DNA of 64,000 bases from DASRJW01 sp964567755 (lineage in GTDB: Bacteria; Krumholzibacteriota; Krumholzibacteriia; G020349025). Under the pieces are notes generated by a model. That model searched no databases and was not told the origin of the DNA. It saw only the letters and a list, made by a program, of their open reading frames with translations. Positions 46,028 through 55,265 of this stretch are shown one piece after another; position 1 is the first letter of the stretch, and every line of letters starts with the position of its first letter. The stretch is taken from the NCBI GenBank assembly GCA_964567755.1, contig CAZMNW010000001.1:191510-255509 (forward strand). Direction: 5' to 3'. The position numbers were made by a program, and so were the translations under genes.

Positions 46028-49000
46028 TCATTCACGCACACCGCGTAGATCAGTGCGCAGCTTCCACAGCTTGTAGATCGCAGGATACACCAGAAGTTCG
46101 AGAAGGAACGAGGTCACCAGTCCCCCGATCATCGGGGCCGCGATGCGCTTCATGACATCGGCACCGGCCGACGTCGACCACATGATCGGCAGCAGTCCCA
46201 TGAAGGCCGCCATCACCGTCATCATCTTGGGCCGGGCGCGCTTCACTGCCCCATGCAGGATGGCTTCGTCCAGCTCGGCCACGTTGCGCAGCAACCCGCG
46301 CCGCTTGGCATCCTCGTACGAGAGATCGAGGAACAGCAGCATGAACACGGCCGTTTCGGCGTCGAGACCGAGGAGCGCGATCATGCCCACCCAAGCAGCG
46401 ATGGAAACGTTGTAATCCAGCAGTTTGAACAGCCAGATGGCGCCGATGGCCGAAAACGGCACGGCCAGCATGACCAGCAGCGCTTTGAATGTCGAGCGCG
46501 TGTTGGCGTAGAGGAGCACGAAGATGAGCGCGAGCGTGACGGGCACCACGACTTTCAGCCGCTGCCGCACGCGCTGCAGGTTCTCGTACTGGCCACTCCA
46601 CAGCAACGAGGTACCCTGCGGCAGTGCCAGCTGGCTGCGCACGGCACGCTTGGCTTCTTCGACGTAGCCGCCGAGGTCGCGTCCGGTGATATCGACGAAG
46701 ACGTAGCCGGCGATGAAGCCGTTCTCGTCGCGCACCATCGCCGGCCCGTGCCGCAGCTGGATGTCGGCCAGTTGCTCGAGCGGCACTTGGGCGCCGGCGG
46801 GTGTTGCCACGAGCACGCGGCGCAGGCTCACGAGATCGTCGCGTAGCTCGCGCGGGTAGCGCACGTTGACGGGGTAGCGTTCGCGCCCCTCGATGGTGGT
46901 GGTGATGTTCTCGCCGCCGATGGCGCTGGCGATGACGCTGTGCAACGCGTCGATGGTCAGTCCGTGTCGCGCCAGCTGGTCGCGCCGCGGTTCGAAGTCC
47001 ACGTAGTAACCGCCGGCGACGCGCTCGGCGTAGACGCTCCGCGTGCCGGGGATCTCGCGCAGGATCCCCTCCAGCTGCGTGCCGATGCGCTCGATCTCTT
47101 CTAGATCCTCGCCGAAGATCTTGATGCCGACCGGCGTGCGGACGCCCGTGGAGAGCATATCGATGCGGGCTTTGATGGGCATGGTCCAGGCGTTCGTGGT
47201 ACCCGGAATGCGCAACGCCCGATCCATCTCGTTCACGAGATCTTCCACGGAGATGTGATTGGGCCAAAGCGGCTGCAGGAACGACTGCAGCCATCCCGGT
47301 GCCCAGGAGGAATACCAGCGCTCCCGCCCCCGCCATTGGTTCTCGGGCTTGAGCACCACCACGGTTTCCATCATCGAAAAGGGCGCCGGATCGGTCGACG
47401 TATCGGCGCGGCCCGCTTTGCCGTGCACACGCTCCACCTCGGGAAAGGCGCGGAGCACACGATCCTGCGTTTCAAGCAGCTCTTGCGCTTGGGTCACCGA
47501 GATCCCGGGCAGCGTCGTCGGCATGTAGAGGAGCGTGCCCTCCTGGAGCGGCGGCATGAACTCTGATCCCAGCGTGAAGTACACTGGCACGCTGCCCGCC
47601 ACCAAGAGCAACGCGCCGGCGATCACGCTGCGCGGGTGCCGCAGGACGAAGCGACAAGCCGGCCCATAGACCTTGAAAATGCTGCGGCTGATCGGGTGCC
47701 GCTCCTCGGCGTGGTAGGTGCCGACGGCGCACTGTGTCGCGACTTTCGCCAGCCAGCGCGGCCGGAATGCGAATGGCTCCATGCGCGTGAACAACATGCG
47801 CATGGCCGGGTCGAGCGTGATGGCGAGCAGCGCCGCGATCGCCATGGCCAAGTTCTTCGACAATGCCAGCGGCTTGAAGAGCCTGCCTTCCTGGTCCACC
47901 AAGGTGAACACGGGAATGAACGCCACCGCGATCACGAGCAGCGAGAAGAACACCGCGGGGCCCACTTCCTGCAGCGCCTCGAGACGCACGCGGTGGAAGT
48001 CCCCCTTGCGGCCTTCCGCTTGCCAGTGATGCAGCTTGTTGTAGGCGTTCTCCACCTCGACGATGGCGCCGTCCACCAGCACGCCGACAGAGATGGCGAT
48101 GCCGGCGAGCGACATGATGTTCACCGTCACCCCCAGGTAGTACATGGGGATGAACGACAGCAGCACCGCGATCGGGATCGTGGCGATGGGCACGACGGCC
48201 GACGGAATGTGCCAGAGGAAGAGCAGGATCACCGCGGAAACGATGATCATTTCCACCACCAGCTCGTGCTTCAACGTGTCCAGCGCGCGGTGGATGAGGT
48301 CGGCCCTGTCGTAGGTGGTGACAACGTCCACGCCTTCGGGAAGCGACGGCTCGAGATCGTGCAGCCTCTGCTTGACCCGATCGATGACGTTGAGGGCGTT
48401 CTCGCCGTGACGCATGACCACGATGCCACCCACGTGGTCGCCCAGGCCGTCCAGGTCGCCCACGCCGCGGCGGATCTCCGGGCCGAGCTGCACGCTCGCC
48501 ACGTCGCGCAGCAACACGGGCACACCGTCTGCGTTCACCTTGACGACGATCTGCTCGAAATCCCCGAGCGAGCGCGCGTAGCCCCGACCACGCACCATGT
48601 ACTCCGTGCCGCTCCACTCCAGCAACCGGCCGCCTACCTCGTTGTTCGAGGCGCGGATGACGTCGACCACATGATCCAGCGCGATGCCGTATGCCGCGAG
48701 ACGATTGGGGTCCACCTGGACCTGGTACTGCTTGACGAAGCCGCCGAAGGTGGCCACCTCGGCCACGCCCGGCACCGACTGCAAGGCGTAGCGCAACGTC
48801 CAGTCCTGGTACGAGCGCAGTGCGTCGAGGGAGTGCTTGCCAGCGCGATCCACGAGGGCGTACTGGAAGATCCAGCCCACGCCTGTGGCGTCGGGGCCGA
48901 GCTCGGTGCGCACGCCTTCGGGCAGACGCGGCTGGATCTTGGACAGATATTCCAGCACGCGCGAACGCGCCCAGTAGAGGTCGGTGCCATCGCGGAAGAT

Positions 49001-49282
49001 GACGTAGACGAAGGAGAAGCCGAAGTCGGAGAAGCCGCGGATGGCCTTGACCTTCGGCGCCCCAAGCAACGCCGTGACGATGGGGTACGTCACCTGGTCC
49101 TCGATAATGTCGGGCGAGCGGTCCCAGCGCGAGTAGATGATGACCTGCGTGTCCGAAAGATCCGGCAGCGCGTCGAGCCGGATCTCGCGCAGCAGGTGCA
49201 CGGCCAGGGCTGAAAGCACTGCGACGACGAGCAGGACGAAGAAGCGCCGTTCCGCCGAGAACTGGATGATGCGGCGGATCAT
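46028..49282 (-). CDS. cusA: Heavy-metal RND efflux pump (CusA/CzcA family)
   Basis: A 1084-residue inner-membrane RND transporter. It has two six-span bundles each preceded by a span and a large periplasmic loop. IDLPDLSDTQVIIYSRWDRSPDIIEDQVTYPI-type text at the start, GRGYARSLGDFEQIVVK, and the transmembrane acidic motif in SLAGIAISVGVLVDGAIVEVENAYNKL (span 4) are diagnostic of heavy-metal pumps. A second half carries IAAWVGMIALLGLDAETAVFMLLFLDL. Together with the adaptor and TolC gene upstream it forms a tripartite exporter for Cu+/Ag+ or Zn/Co/Cd; copper is favoured by the adjacent copper ATPase. The start overlaps the adaptor gene by four bases. Confidence 0.94.
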   Translation of the reverse strand: MIRRIIQFSAERRFFVLLVVAVLSALAVHLLREIRLDALPDLSDTQVIIYSRWDRSPDIIEDQVTYPIVTALLGAPKVKAIRGFSDFGFSFVYVIFRDGTDLYWARSRVLEYLSKIQPRLPEGVRTELGPDATGVGWIFQYALVDRAGKHSLDALRSYQDWTLRYALQSVPGVAEVATFGGFVKQYQVQVDPNRLAAYGIALDHVVDVIRASNNEVGGRLLEWSGTEYMVRGRGYARSLGDFEQIVVKVNADGVPVLLRDVASVQLGPEIRRGVGDLDGLGDHVGGIVVMRHGENALNVIDRVKQRLHDLEPSLPEGVDVVTTYDRADLIHRALDTLKHELVVEMIIVSAVILLFLWHIPSAVVPIATIPIAVLLSFIPMYYLGVTVNIMSLAGIAISVGVLVDGAIVEVENAYNKLHHWQAEGRKGDFHRVRLEALQEVGPAVFFSLLVIAVAFIPVFTLVDQEGRLFKPLALSKNLAMAIAALLAITLDPAMRMLFTRMEPFAFRPRWLAKVATQCAVGTYHAEERHPISRSIFKVYGPACRFVLRHPRSVIAGALLLVAGSVPVYFTLGSEFMPPLQEGTLLYMPTTLPGISVTQAQELLETQDRVLRAFPEVERVHGKAGRADTSTDPAPFSMMETVVVLKPENQWRGRERWYSSWAPGWLQSFLQPLWPNHISVEDLVNEMDRALRIPGTTNAWTMPIKARIDMLSTGVRTPVGIKIFGEDLEEIERIGTQLEGILREIPGTRSVYAERVAGGYYVDFEPRRDQLARHGLTIDALHSVIASAIGGENITTTIEGRERYPVNVRYPRELRDDLVSLRRVLVATPAGAQVPLEQLADIQLRHGPAMVRDENGFIAGYVFVDITGRDLGGYVEEAKRAVRSQLALPQGTSLLWSGQYENLQRVRQRLKVVVPVTLALIFVLLYANTRSTFKALLVMLAVPFSAIGAIWLFKLLDYNVSIAAWVGMIALLGLDAETAVFMLLFLDLSYEDAKRRGLLRNVAELDEAILHGAVKRARPKMMTVMAAFMGLLPIMWSTSAGADVMKRIAAPMIGGLVTSFLLELLVYPAIYKLWKLRTDLRGVRE

Positions 49283-50607
49283 GGCTCACCACCGTGTTGG
49301 TGGTTGCCGCTCATGCCCGAGAGCGCGCCGCGCAATCGCGATTCCGAATCGAGGAGGAAGTTGGCGCGCACGACGACGTGCTCTCCTTCTTGGATGCCGG
49401 AAACGATCTCCACTCGGTCGGCGCTACGCTGGCCGACCTCCACCACGCGCGGCTCGAAATGGTTCGGCTGGGTCTCGACGAACACGACCTTGCGAACTCC
49501 GGAATCGAGCACGGCCGATGCGGGAACCGACACCGACGGCGCCGCATCGACCGCCAGCATCACGTCGACGTACATCGATGGCTTGAGGGCGAGATCGGCG
49601 TTGGGGACATCGAAGCGCACCTTCAGGGTGCGCGTCGTCGGCTCCAGGTAGGGATAGACGTACGTGACGTGCGCTGCGAGCGTGCGCCCGCGTGCAAAGG
49701 GGAGCGACAACGTCGCCGGCTGGCCCGTATGCACCAGCCGCGCTTCGTTCTCGTAGAAGTCGGCTTCGACCCACACACGCGACAGGTCGGTGACCGTGAA
49801 GAGCTCGGCTCCCGGTGTCACGTGCTGACCTTCGCGCACTTCCTTGCCGGTCACGTACCCCGATACCAACGCCTCCATCGTGACGTGCGGATGCGCTGTG
49901 CCGCGGCGCTCGAGCTCGAGGATGAAGCTCTCGGGCACCTCGTAGAGCTCGAGACGCCGGCGTGCGGCGAGCTTCAAGTCTGCTGCGCCTTGCTGCACCT
50001 CGGGGATGGACGAGGCGGCGAAACGTGCCGCGGCTTCGCGCGCCTGCAGGTACTCCTCCTGTGTCGCCAACAGTTCGGGGGAATAGATATCGAGAACCGG
50101 CTCGCCCTTGCGCACGAACTGGCCGGTCGATGCCACGTACAGCTTCTCGACGTAGCCATCGATGCGCGTATGGATGTGACGCACACGCGTCTCGTCCGGG
50201 ACCACGGTGCCGACGGTGCGGACGCTGCGCGCCACCGTGTCGCGCGTTGCCACCGCGGTCTGGATCCCCGCCAGCTGCCGCCCTTGCGCGTCCATCGTCA
50301 CAGCCGCCATGCCCGGAACCGCCGAGGACTGCATCGAATCGGCCGAGTCCGCTGGCCCGACGTGGCCTGCGTGCATCTGCTCTGCGCTTTTCTTCGCCGC
50401 CTCGACGGGAACGAGTCTCATGTTGCAGATTGGACAATCCCCCTGCCGGTCGGACACGTACGTGGGATGCATCGGACAGTAGTACTCCGACGCGGCAGAT
50501 TCCTTCTTCGCGCAACCCGCGAACACGACCGATGCGCCGAGGACGAACAGCGCGATCAGAACGAGCGCGCGGGTCGCCCGGCGCGAACGGAACTTGATGA
50601 GCTTCAT
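49279..50607 (-). CDS. cusB: RND efflux periplasmic adaptor (CusB type) with heavy-metal-binding domain
   Basis: A 442-residue lipoprotein adaptor (lipobox VVFAGC, Cys32). Residues 42-68 are a heavy-metal-binding domain (YYCPMHPTYVSDRQGDCPICNMRLVPV). The membrane-fusion hairpin and barrel follow: THTRIDGYVEKLYV-like lipoyl half (IHTRIDGYVEKLYVASTGQFVRKGEPVL), DIYSPELLATQEEYL, and TPGAELFTVTDLSRVWVEADFYE. It bridges the pump and the TolC channel and may hand copper to the pump. ATG at 50607 shares one base with the stop of the channel gene. The Met-rich, His-containing C-terminus (GMSGNHQHGGE) may also bind metal. Confidence 0.93.
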   Translation of the reverse strand: MKLIKFRSRRATRALVLIALFVLGASVVFAGCAKKESAASEYYCPMHPTYVSDRQGDCPICNMRLVPVEAAKKSAEQMHAGHVGPADSADSMQSSAVPGMAAVTMDAQGRQLAGIQTAVATRDTVARSVRTVGTVVPDETRVRHIHTRIDGYVEKLYVASTGQFVRKGEPVLDIYSPELLATQEEYLQAREAAARFAASSIPEVQQGAADLKLAARRRLELYEVPESFILELERRGTAHPHVTMEALVSGYVTGKEVREGQHVTPGAELFTVTDLSRVWVEADFYENEARLVHTGQPATLSLPFARGRTLAAHVTYVYPYLEPTTRTLKVRFDVPNADLALKPSMYVDVMLAVDAAPSVSVPASAVLDSGVRKVVFVETQPNHFEPRVVEVGQRSADRVEIVSGIQEGEHVVVRANFLLDSESRLRGALSGMSGNHQHGGEP

Positions 50608-51869
50608 CACCGTTCCTCCTCTGCCGCTGCGGCCGGCATTGCGACGAGCGCATCGATTTCGGCCCAGGTGGAAAAATGCTCGGCTTCGCGATTCGCCAGC
50701 TGCATGCGCGATTCGAGCCACATGGAGAAGCTCTCGATCACGGCAGAGAAGTCGCCGCGACCGGCAAGATATGACGTGCGCGTCGCATCCAGTACCGTAC
50801 CGGATTGTGGGAGGATCGCCTCTCGATACAATTGCAATTGCGCTTCGGATCGCGTCCAGGCGGCCGCAAGACGCGCCACCTCGGCGCGGGTCATGGCCTC
50901 GGCGTCGCGCTGCTCGGCACGCGCCATTTCGAGCTCCTGCTCTGCCGCGCGCAGCAGCGGTTGTGTGCGGCGGCCACGCCAGAACGGCAGCTCCGTCCCA
51001 ATGCGGAAGGTGGCCAAGTGATCGAGCTCGCCGCGGTAGGAGTATCCGGCGCCGACGAAGAAATCGGGCGGTTGCTCCTTGCGTGCCGCGTGCATGCGTT
51101 CGGCGGCCGCGGACACTGCCGCCGTGCTCGTGCGGACGAGCGGCGCCGCGCGCAGCGCCAGCGTGTCCCAACCGGCGCTTGGCGGCACCGGCTCCGGCAA
51201 GCTCGCCACTTTCCCCAAGGGCGCATCGCCGGGCTCGTCGAGGTAGCGATTCAACGATGCGAGCAACGCCGCGCGGTCAGCCACCAGGTCGTCGCGTCGC
51301 TCGCGCAGCCGTGACCGTTCGAGCTGCGTCTTCACCGCATCGGCCAGGTCGGCTTGGCCGGTGCCGTAACGAGTCGAAACGGTGGCTTCGAGCATGGCGA
51401 GGAGTTCCGCCGCCGCGTCCAGCGATTCACCGGCCCGGTCGACGGCATAGAGTCGCGCATAGAGACGGCGCACGTCGAGCACGATTTGTCGCTCCATTGC
51501 AGCCCGCTCGTGCGTGCGTTGTGTCGCCAGCGCCTGAGCCGCGGCACGACGCGCACCGCGTTTGCCGAAGAACGGCAGTGGCTGGAGAAGCTCGATGCCG
51601 ATCATCGACATGTCTTCCTCGCCCACCGTGTAGTTGGGAAAGTCGATGTCTTGATACGAAACCTCGAGCATGGGATCGGGGAGCACGCCCGCCGGTCCCA
51701 CTTCCTCCTGCGCTGCGGCCGCCCGCAACCGCATCGCCAAGAGTGCTGGTGCGCGTTCACGGGCGCGGGCGACGAGCTCGTCCACGGGCGGAGCATCGTC
51801 CGCATGCGCGAGGCTTGCCACCACCCCGCACCACATCGCGAGCACGAGCCTCATCGCCGAATGTCTCAC
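50607..51869 (-). CDS. TolC/CusC-like outer-membrane efflux channel
   Basis: A 420-residue OEP-family protein. The signal peptide is MRLVLAMWCGVVASLAHA, then two helical repeats: DELVARARERAPALLAMRLRAAAAQEEV...LPDPMLEVSY and LAILEATVSTRYGTGQADLADAVKTQLERSRLRERRDDL, ending with TRTSYLAGRGDFSAVIESFSMWLESR. AGGAGG lies five bases before a GTG at 51869 that opens VRHSAM; the Met five codons later is an alternative. First of the tripartite efflux operon: channel, adaptor, pump, lipoprotein. Confidence 0.88.
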   Translation of the reverse strand: MRHSAMRLVLAMWCGVVASLAHADDAPPVDELVARARERAPALLAMRLRAAAAQEEVGPAGVLPDPMLEVSYQDIDFPNYTVGEEDMSMIGIELLQPLPFFGKRGARRAAAQALATQRTHERAAMERQIVLDVRRLYARLYAVDRAGESLDAAAELLAMLEATVSTRYGTGQADLADAVKTQLERSRLRERRDDLVADRAALLASLNRYLDEPGDAPLGKVASLPEPVPPSAGWDTLALRAAPLVRTSTAAVSAAAERMHAARKEQPPDFFVGAGYSYRGELDHLATFRIGTELPFWRGRRTQPLLRAAEQELEMARAEQRDAEAMTRAEVARLAAAWTRSEAQLQLYREAILPQSGTVLDATRTSYLAGRGDFSAVIESFSMWLESRMQLANREAEHFSTWAEIDALVAMPAAAAEEER

Positions 51870-51999
51870 GGCTTCCTCCTGCTTTGTCGAATCGACTGCG
51901 CCGCCAAGCACGCGATGCGCGGTGGCGAATGCCGGCGCCCGCGACGCGTCAATGGCCGCACCAAGATCTTTCGGTGCTTTTTGAATGGCGATGTGTCGA

Positions 52000-52365
52000 T
52001 CAGACTTGCAGGATATGCAAGCGTGTCAGAAGTTCTTCGGGGTGCGCTTCGAGTGCGTGCGTGTCATGCGCCACGGCAGAAAACCCGACCGCTCGTGGGT
52101 TGCACCATGGCACGACCGTCGAGACCGCCGCCTGATGGTTGCAAGCCACGCTCGTCCCCGGGATTGCGACCGGAGTTGCCGTGGGCGTTTCCGGAGCCGT
52201 TGGCGCAGCCTGGCAAAAGCAACCCGCGGGATCTGGGCAGCAGGAGCAAGCGTGTGACGGAGCCGTGCGGATGCCATCGCCACAACTGGACGGACTGGCC
52301 TCAAGACCGGCGAACGGAAGCGCCAAGAGCATGAGGCTGAGGCAGATGCGAACGCAACGAGACAT
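52000..52365 (-). CDS. Cys-rich small exported protein
   Basis: A 121-residue protein with a signal peptide (VRICLSLMLLALPFAGLEA) and a Cys-rich patch (SCGDGIRTAPSHACSCCPDPAGCFC) followed by a Thr/Pro/Ala linker and a second short region with Cys and His (CNHQAAVSTVVPWCNPR, HDTHALEAHPEELL). Family not recognised. It lies 130 bases before the TolC gene on the same strand and divergent to the copper ATPase, so a periplasmic copper-binding role is likely by context. The ATG at 52365 was chosen at the signal peptide. Confidence 0.55.
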   Translation of the reverse strand: MSRCVRICLSLMLLALPFAGLEASPSSCGDGIRTAPSHACSCCPDPAGCFCQAAPTAPETPTATPVAIPGTSVACNHQAAVSTVVPWCNPRAVGFSAVAHDTHALEAHPEELLTRLHILQV

Positions 52366-52470
52366 CGAACACTTCCGGTTGAACCCCGTCCACACCAGAG
52401 GATGCGGCTGTGGCGCTCTTTCTGTCAACCACGCCGCCGCCCGAAAGATTCCACGACCCAGCGGGGGCAG

Positions 52471-52486
52471 GCCAGGGAACCCTGGC
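52471..52486. promoter_or_regulatory. 7-bp inverted repeat in the divergent copper promoter region
   Basis: GCCAGGG, AA, CCCTGGC, between the divergent Cys-rich protein and copper ATPase genes. A CueR/CsoR-type regulator would bind in such a place, but no regulator gene is seen in the window and the half-sites are not a clear match to either. Confidence 0.4.
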
Positions 52487-52584
52487 AGTTTGCAGGCCAG
52501 ACTTGATCTCCTGACACCAAGGCTGCGAAGTTCTCCAGAGTTCCAATAGTATCGTCGTGGTGCGCCGCTGGCTGAGGAGGGCGC

Positions 52585-52626
52585 GTGTCGAAGAGGTCGG
52601 ACTTATCGTGGCGAACACGAACGTGA
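52585..52626 (+). other. 13-codon leader-like open frame before the copper ATPase start
   Basis: GAGGAGG stands five bases before a GTG that opens VSKRSDLSWRTRT and stops at 52626, 16 bases past the ATPase start at 52608 in another frame. The strong ribosome-binding site belongs to this frame rather than to the ATPase. It could be a translationally coupled leader or chance; see findings. Confidence 0.3.
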
Positions 52627-54950
52627 CACGAGACCCCGTCTGCGGCATGGAGGTGGATCCCGCCGCCGGGAAACCTTCCATGCAGATGGACGACAGCACC
52701 TATTGGTTCTGCTGCGTGGGCTGCCTCGATCGCTTCAAGACCGAGCCGCAAAGGTATCTGTCGACGGCCGGTCCCCGATCCGCACGAACGCCCGAGAGCG
52801 CCGGTCACGACGCAGCAGCCGATGCGAGCGTCCGGCACGCCACGAAAACTCGCTATGTCTGCCCAATGCATCCTCGTGTGGAGCAAGACGAGCCGGGTTC
52901 CTGTCCAATCTGCGGCATGGCGCTCGAACTGCGCGACGTGACCACAGACGCACCGAATCCCGAGCTTGCGGACATGAGCCGGCGTTTCTGGGTGAGCGCT
53001 GCGCTCACGTTGCCACTCGTGGCGCTCACCATGGCGCCGCATCTTCTAAGCCACCGTTTCGCGGACGTGCTGACTGCACGCCCCTTCGCCTGGCTCCAGC
53101 TCGCGCTTGCGACGCCGGTCGTTCTCTGGGGTGGGCAGCCTTTCTTCGCGCGGGCTTGGTCCTCCATCGTGCATCGCAGTCTCAACATGTTCACGCTCAT
53201 CGCTCTCGGCACGGGGACGGCGTGGATCTACAGCGCCGTCGCCACGTTCCTGCCGAGCGTCTTCCCCGCATCGTATCGCGGCGCACAAGGCCAGGTGGAC
53301 GTGTACTTCGAAGCGGCGGCGATGATCACCATCCTCGTTCTCCTCGGACAGGTGCTCGAGCTGCGGGCACGCCGTCGCACGGGGGACGCCATCCGGGCTT
53401 TGTTGCGCTTGGCGCCGCAGACGGCGCTGCGCTTCGATGACAGCGGCGAAACGGAAATCCCCTTGGGCAGCGTGCGCCCCGGCGACCGCTTGCGTGTGCG
53501 GCCCGGGGACCGCGTGCCCGTCGATGGCGTCGTCATCGACGGACGAAGCGACGTCGACGAATCGATGCTGACGGGCGAGCCGATGCCGGTGATCAAACGT
53601 GGCGGCGATCGTGTCGTCGGTGGTGCCGTGAACGGGACCGGCAGTTTCGTCATGCAGGCGGAACACGTTGGCACTGACACCCTGCTCGCGCGCATCGTGC
53701 AGCTCGTCGGCGAAGCCCAGCGCAGCCGCGCGCCCATCCAGCGCCTCGCCGATTCCGTGTCGGCGATCTTCGTGCCGGCCGTGCTCGGAACCGCAGCCCT
53801 TACCTTCGTCGTGTGGTTTCTCGTCGGCCCCGAGCCGCGCTTCGCCCACGCCCTGGTCAACATGGTGACGGTCCTCATCATCGCCTGCCCGTGTGCGCTG
53901 GGGCTTGCGACCCCGATGTCGATCATGGTCGGCATGGGACGAGCCGCACATTCTGGCGTTCTCTTTCGCGATGCCGCAGCGCTCGAAACCCTGCAGACGG
54001 TCGACACTCTCGTCGTCGACAAAACGGGGACGCTGACCGAAGGCAAGCCACGTTTGCAAGCGGTGCAGGCGTTTGGACAATGGCAAGAGTCCGAAGTTCT
54101 GCGCGTCGCCGCGAGCCTCGAAACTGCGAGCGAACATCCGCTCGCCCGCGCCATCGTGGTCGAGGCACGGGAACGAGGCCTGCCATTCGCTCCGGTGCAG
54201 GACTTCGAATCGCAGACAGGCCTGGGTGTCACGGGTCGCGTCGAAGGCCATCGCGTTGCCGTCGGCAACGAGCGCCTTCTCTCACCGCAAACGGCGAGCG
54301 CGAAAAGCAGCGCCTTCGAGGCCATGCGGCAAGATGGATCCACCGTCGTGTTCGTAAGTGTGGATGGCGAGCCCGCGGGTGCCCTCGCGATTGGAGATGT
54401 CATCAAGGAGTCGGCGCGGGCCGCAATCGCAGAGTTGCGTCGCGAGGGTCTGCGCATCGTGATGCTGACGGGCGATGGCCGCGTCAATGCCCTGGCCGTG
54501 GCTCACGAGCTCGGGATCGAAGAAGTGCGCGCGGAAATCCTTCCGCAGGAGAAAGCTCGCTTCGTGCAGCAACTTCAAGAGCAGGGACGACGTGTGGCGA
54601 TGGCTGGCGACGGCGTGAACGACGCCCCGGCGCTGGCGCAAGCGCATGTCGGCATCGCCATGAGCACCGGCACGGACGTCGCGCTCGAAACCGCCGGCAT
54701 CACCTTGCTGCACGGCGACCTTCGCGGCATCCTGCGCGCCCGCCACGCGAGCCGCGCCACCATGCGCAACATCCGCCAGAATCTCTTTTTCGCCTTCGCT
54801 TACAACACCCTCGGCGTGCCCATCGCAGCCGGCATTCTCTATCCTGCGTTCGGCTTGTTGCTCGGCCCGGTGTTCGCGAGCGCTGCTATGAGTCTCAGCT
54901 CCGTCTCGGTGATCGCGAATGCCCTGCGGCTGCGCCGGCTGCGCCTGTGA
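52608..54950 (+). CDS. copA: P1B-type copper-translocating ATPase with YHS and heavy-metal-binding domains
   Basis: A 780-residue ATPase. Unlike classical CopA it lacks an N-terminal HMA CxxC domain and instead has a YHS domain (8-52, DPVCGMEVDP...YWFCCVGCLDRF) and a heavy-metal-binding domain (84-108, YVCPMHPRVEQDEPGSCPICGMALE). Then eight spans with CPC at 427-429, the phosphorylated Asp471 in DKTGT, SEHPLA at 508-513, TGD at 621-623 and GDGVNDAP at 667-674. This build exports Cu+ or Ag+. GTG at 52608 gives the usual start; AGAGG is about ten bases upstream. It is divergent from the efflux operon. Confidence 0.93.
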   Translation: MANTNVTRDPVCGMEVDPAAGKPSMQMDDSTYWFCCVGCLDRFKTEPQRYLSTAGPRSARTPESAGHDAAADASVRHATKTRYVCPMHPRVEQDEPGSCPICGMALELRDVTTDAPNPELADMSRRFWVSAALTLPLVALTMAPHLLSHRFADVLTARPFAWLQLALATPVVLWGGQPFFARAWSSIVHRSLNMFTLIALGTGTAWIYSAVATFLPSVFPASYRGAQGQVDVYFEAAAMITILVLLGQVLELRARRRTGDAIRALLRLAPQTALRFDDSGETEIPLGSVRPGDRLRVRPGDRVPVDGVVIDGRSDVDESMLTGEPMPVIKRGGDRVVGGAVNGTGSFVMQAEHVGTDTLLARIVQLVGEAQRSRAPIQRLADSVSAIFVPAVLGTAALTFVVWFLVGPEPRFAHALVNMVTVLIIACPCALGLATPMSIMVGMGRAAHSGVLFRDAAALETLQTVDTLVVDKTGTLTEGKPRLQAVQAFGQWQESEVLRVAASLETASEHPLARAIVVEARERGLPFAPVQDFESQTGLGVTGRVEGHRVAVGNERLLSPQTASAKSSAFEAMRQDGSTVVFVSVDGEPAGALAIGDVIKESARAAIAELRREGLRIVMLTGDGRVNALAVAHELGIEEVRAEILPQEKARFVQQLQEQGRRVAMAGDGVNDAPALAQAHVGIAMSTGTDVALETAGITLLHGDLRGILRARHASRATMRNIRQNLFFAFAYNTLGVPIAAGILYPAFGLLLGPVFASAAMSLSSVSVIANALRLRRLRL

Positions 54951-54992
54951 ACCAACCCTTCCAGATCCGGGCCGACCGGCTCTCGGTCGCTC

Positions 54993-55148
54993 TTGCCTGA
55001 GCGCGTGGCGCGGGACTACAACGACTTCCAGCGCTACTACTTCCACCACAACGCTGATCCCGAGGGATCTGCCCGGCGGCCTCTGAGCTGCGACATGTTT
55101 GTTCGAATCGACGTTGCACCGCATCTCCTGCGGTCGTGCTCTACGTAG
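54993..55148 (+). pseudogene. Decayed C-terminal fragment of a GT-C glycosyltransferase-like protein
   Basis: About 30 codons (LPERVARDYNDFQRYYFHHNADPEGSARR) resemble the C-terminal segment of the window's own GT-C protein at 22766 (DDYYQFQLFYFGHNNDPELLARL). No start, membrane spans or further similarity are present, and after RRPL the text is unrelated. It is a stump of a related gene. The rest of 54951-55265 holds no recognisable gene. Confidence 0.45.
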
Positions 55149-55265
55149 AATCACGGATGGAGTCACTTGTGCAGGCGTATGCGTGGCCTTGTCGCGAGTA
55201 CGCAAGAAAAAGATTGTTCGCTGCTGACCCTGGCTCCGTTATCATGTACGGATATAAGACAATGA

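Noticed and set aside
47472..49292. 606-codon minus frame inside the pump gene
   Set aside because: Shadow in another frame of the CusA-like gene, no motif.
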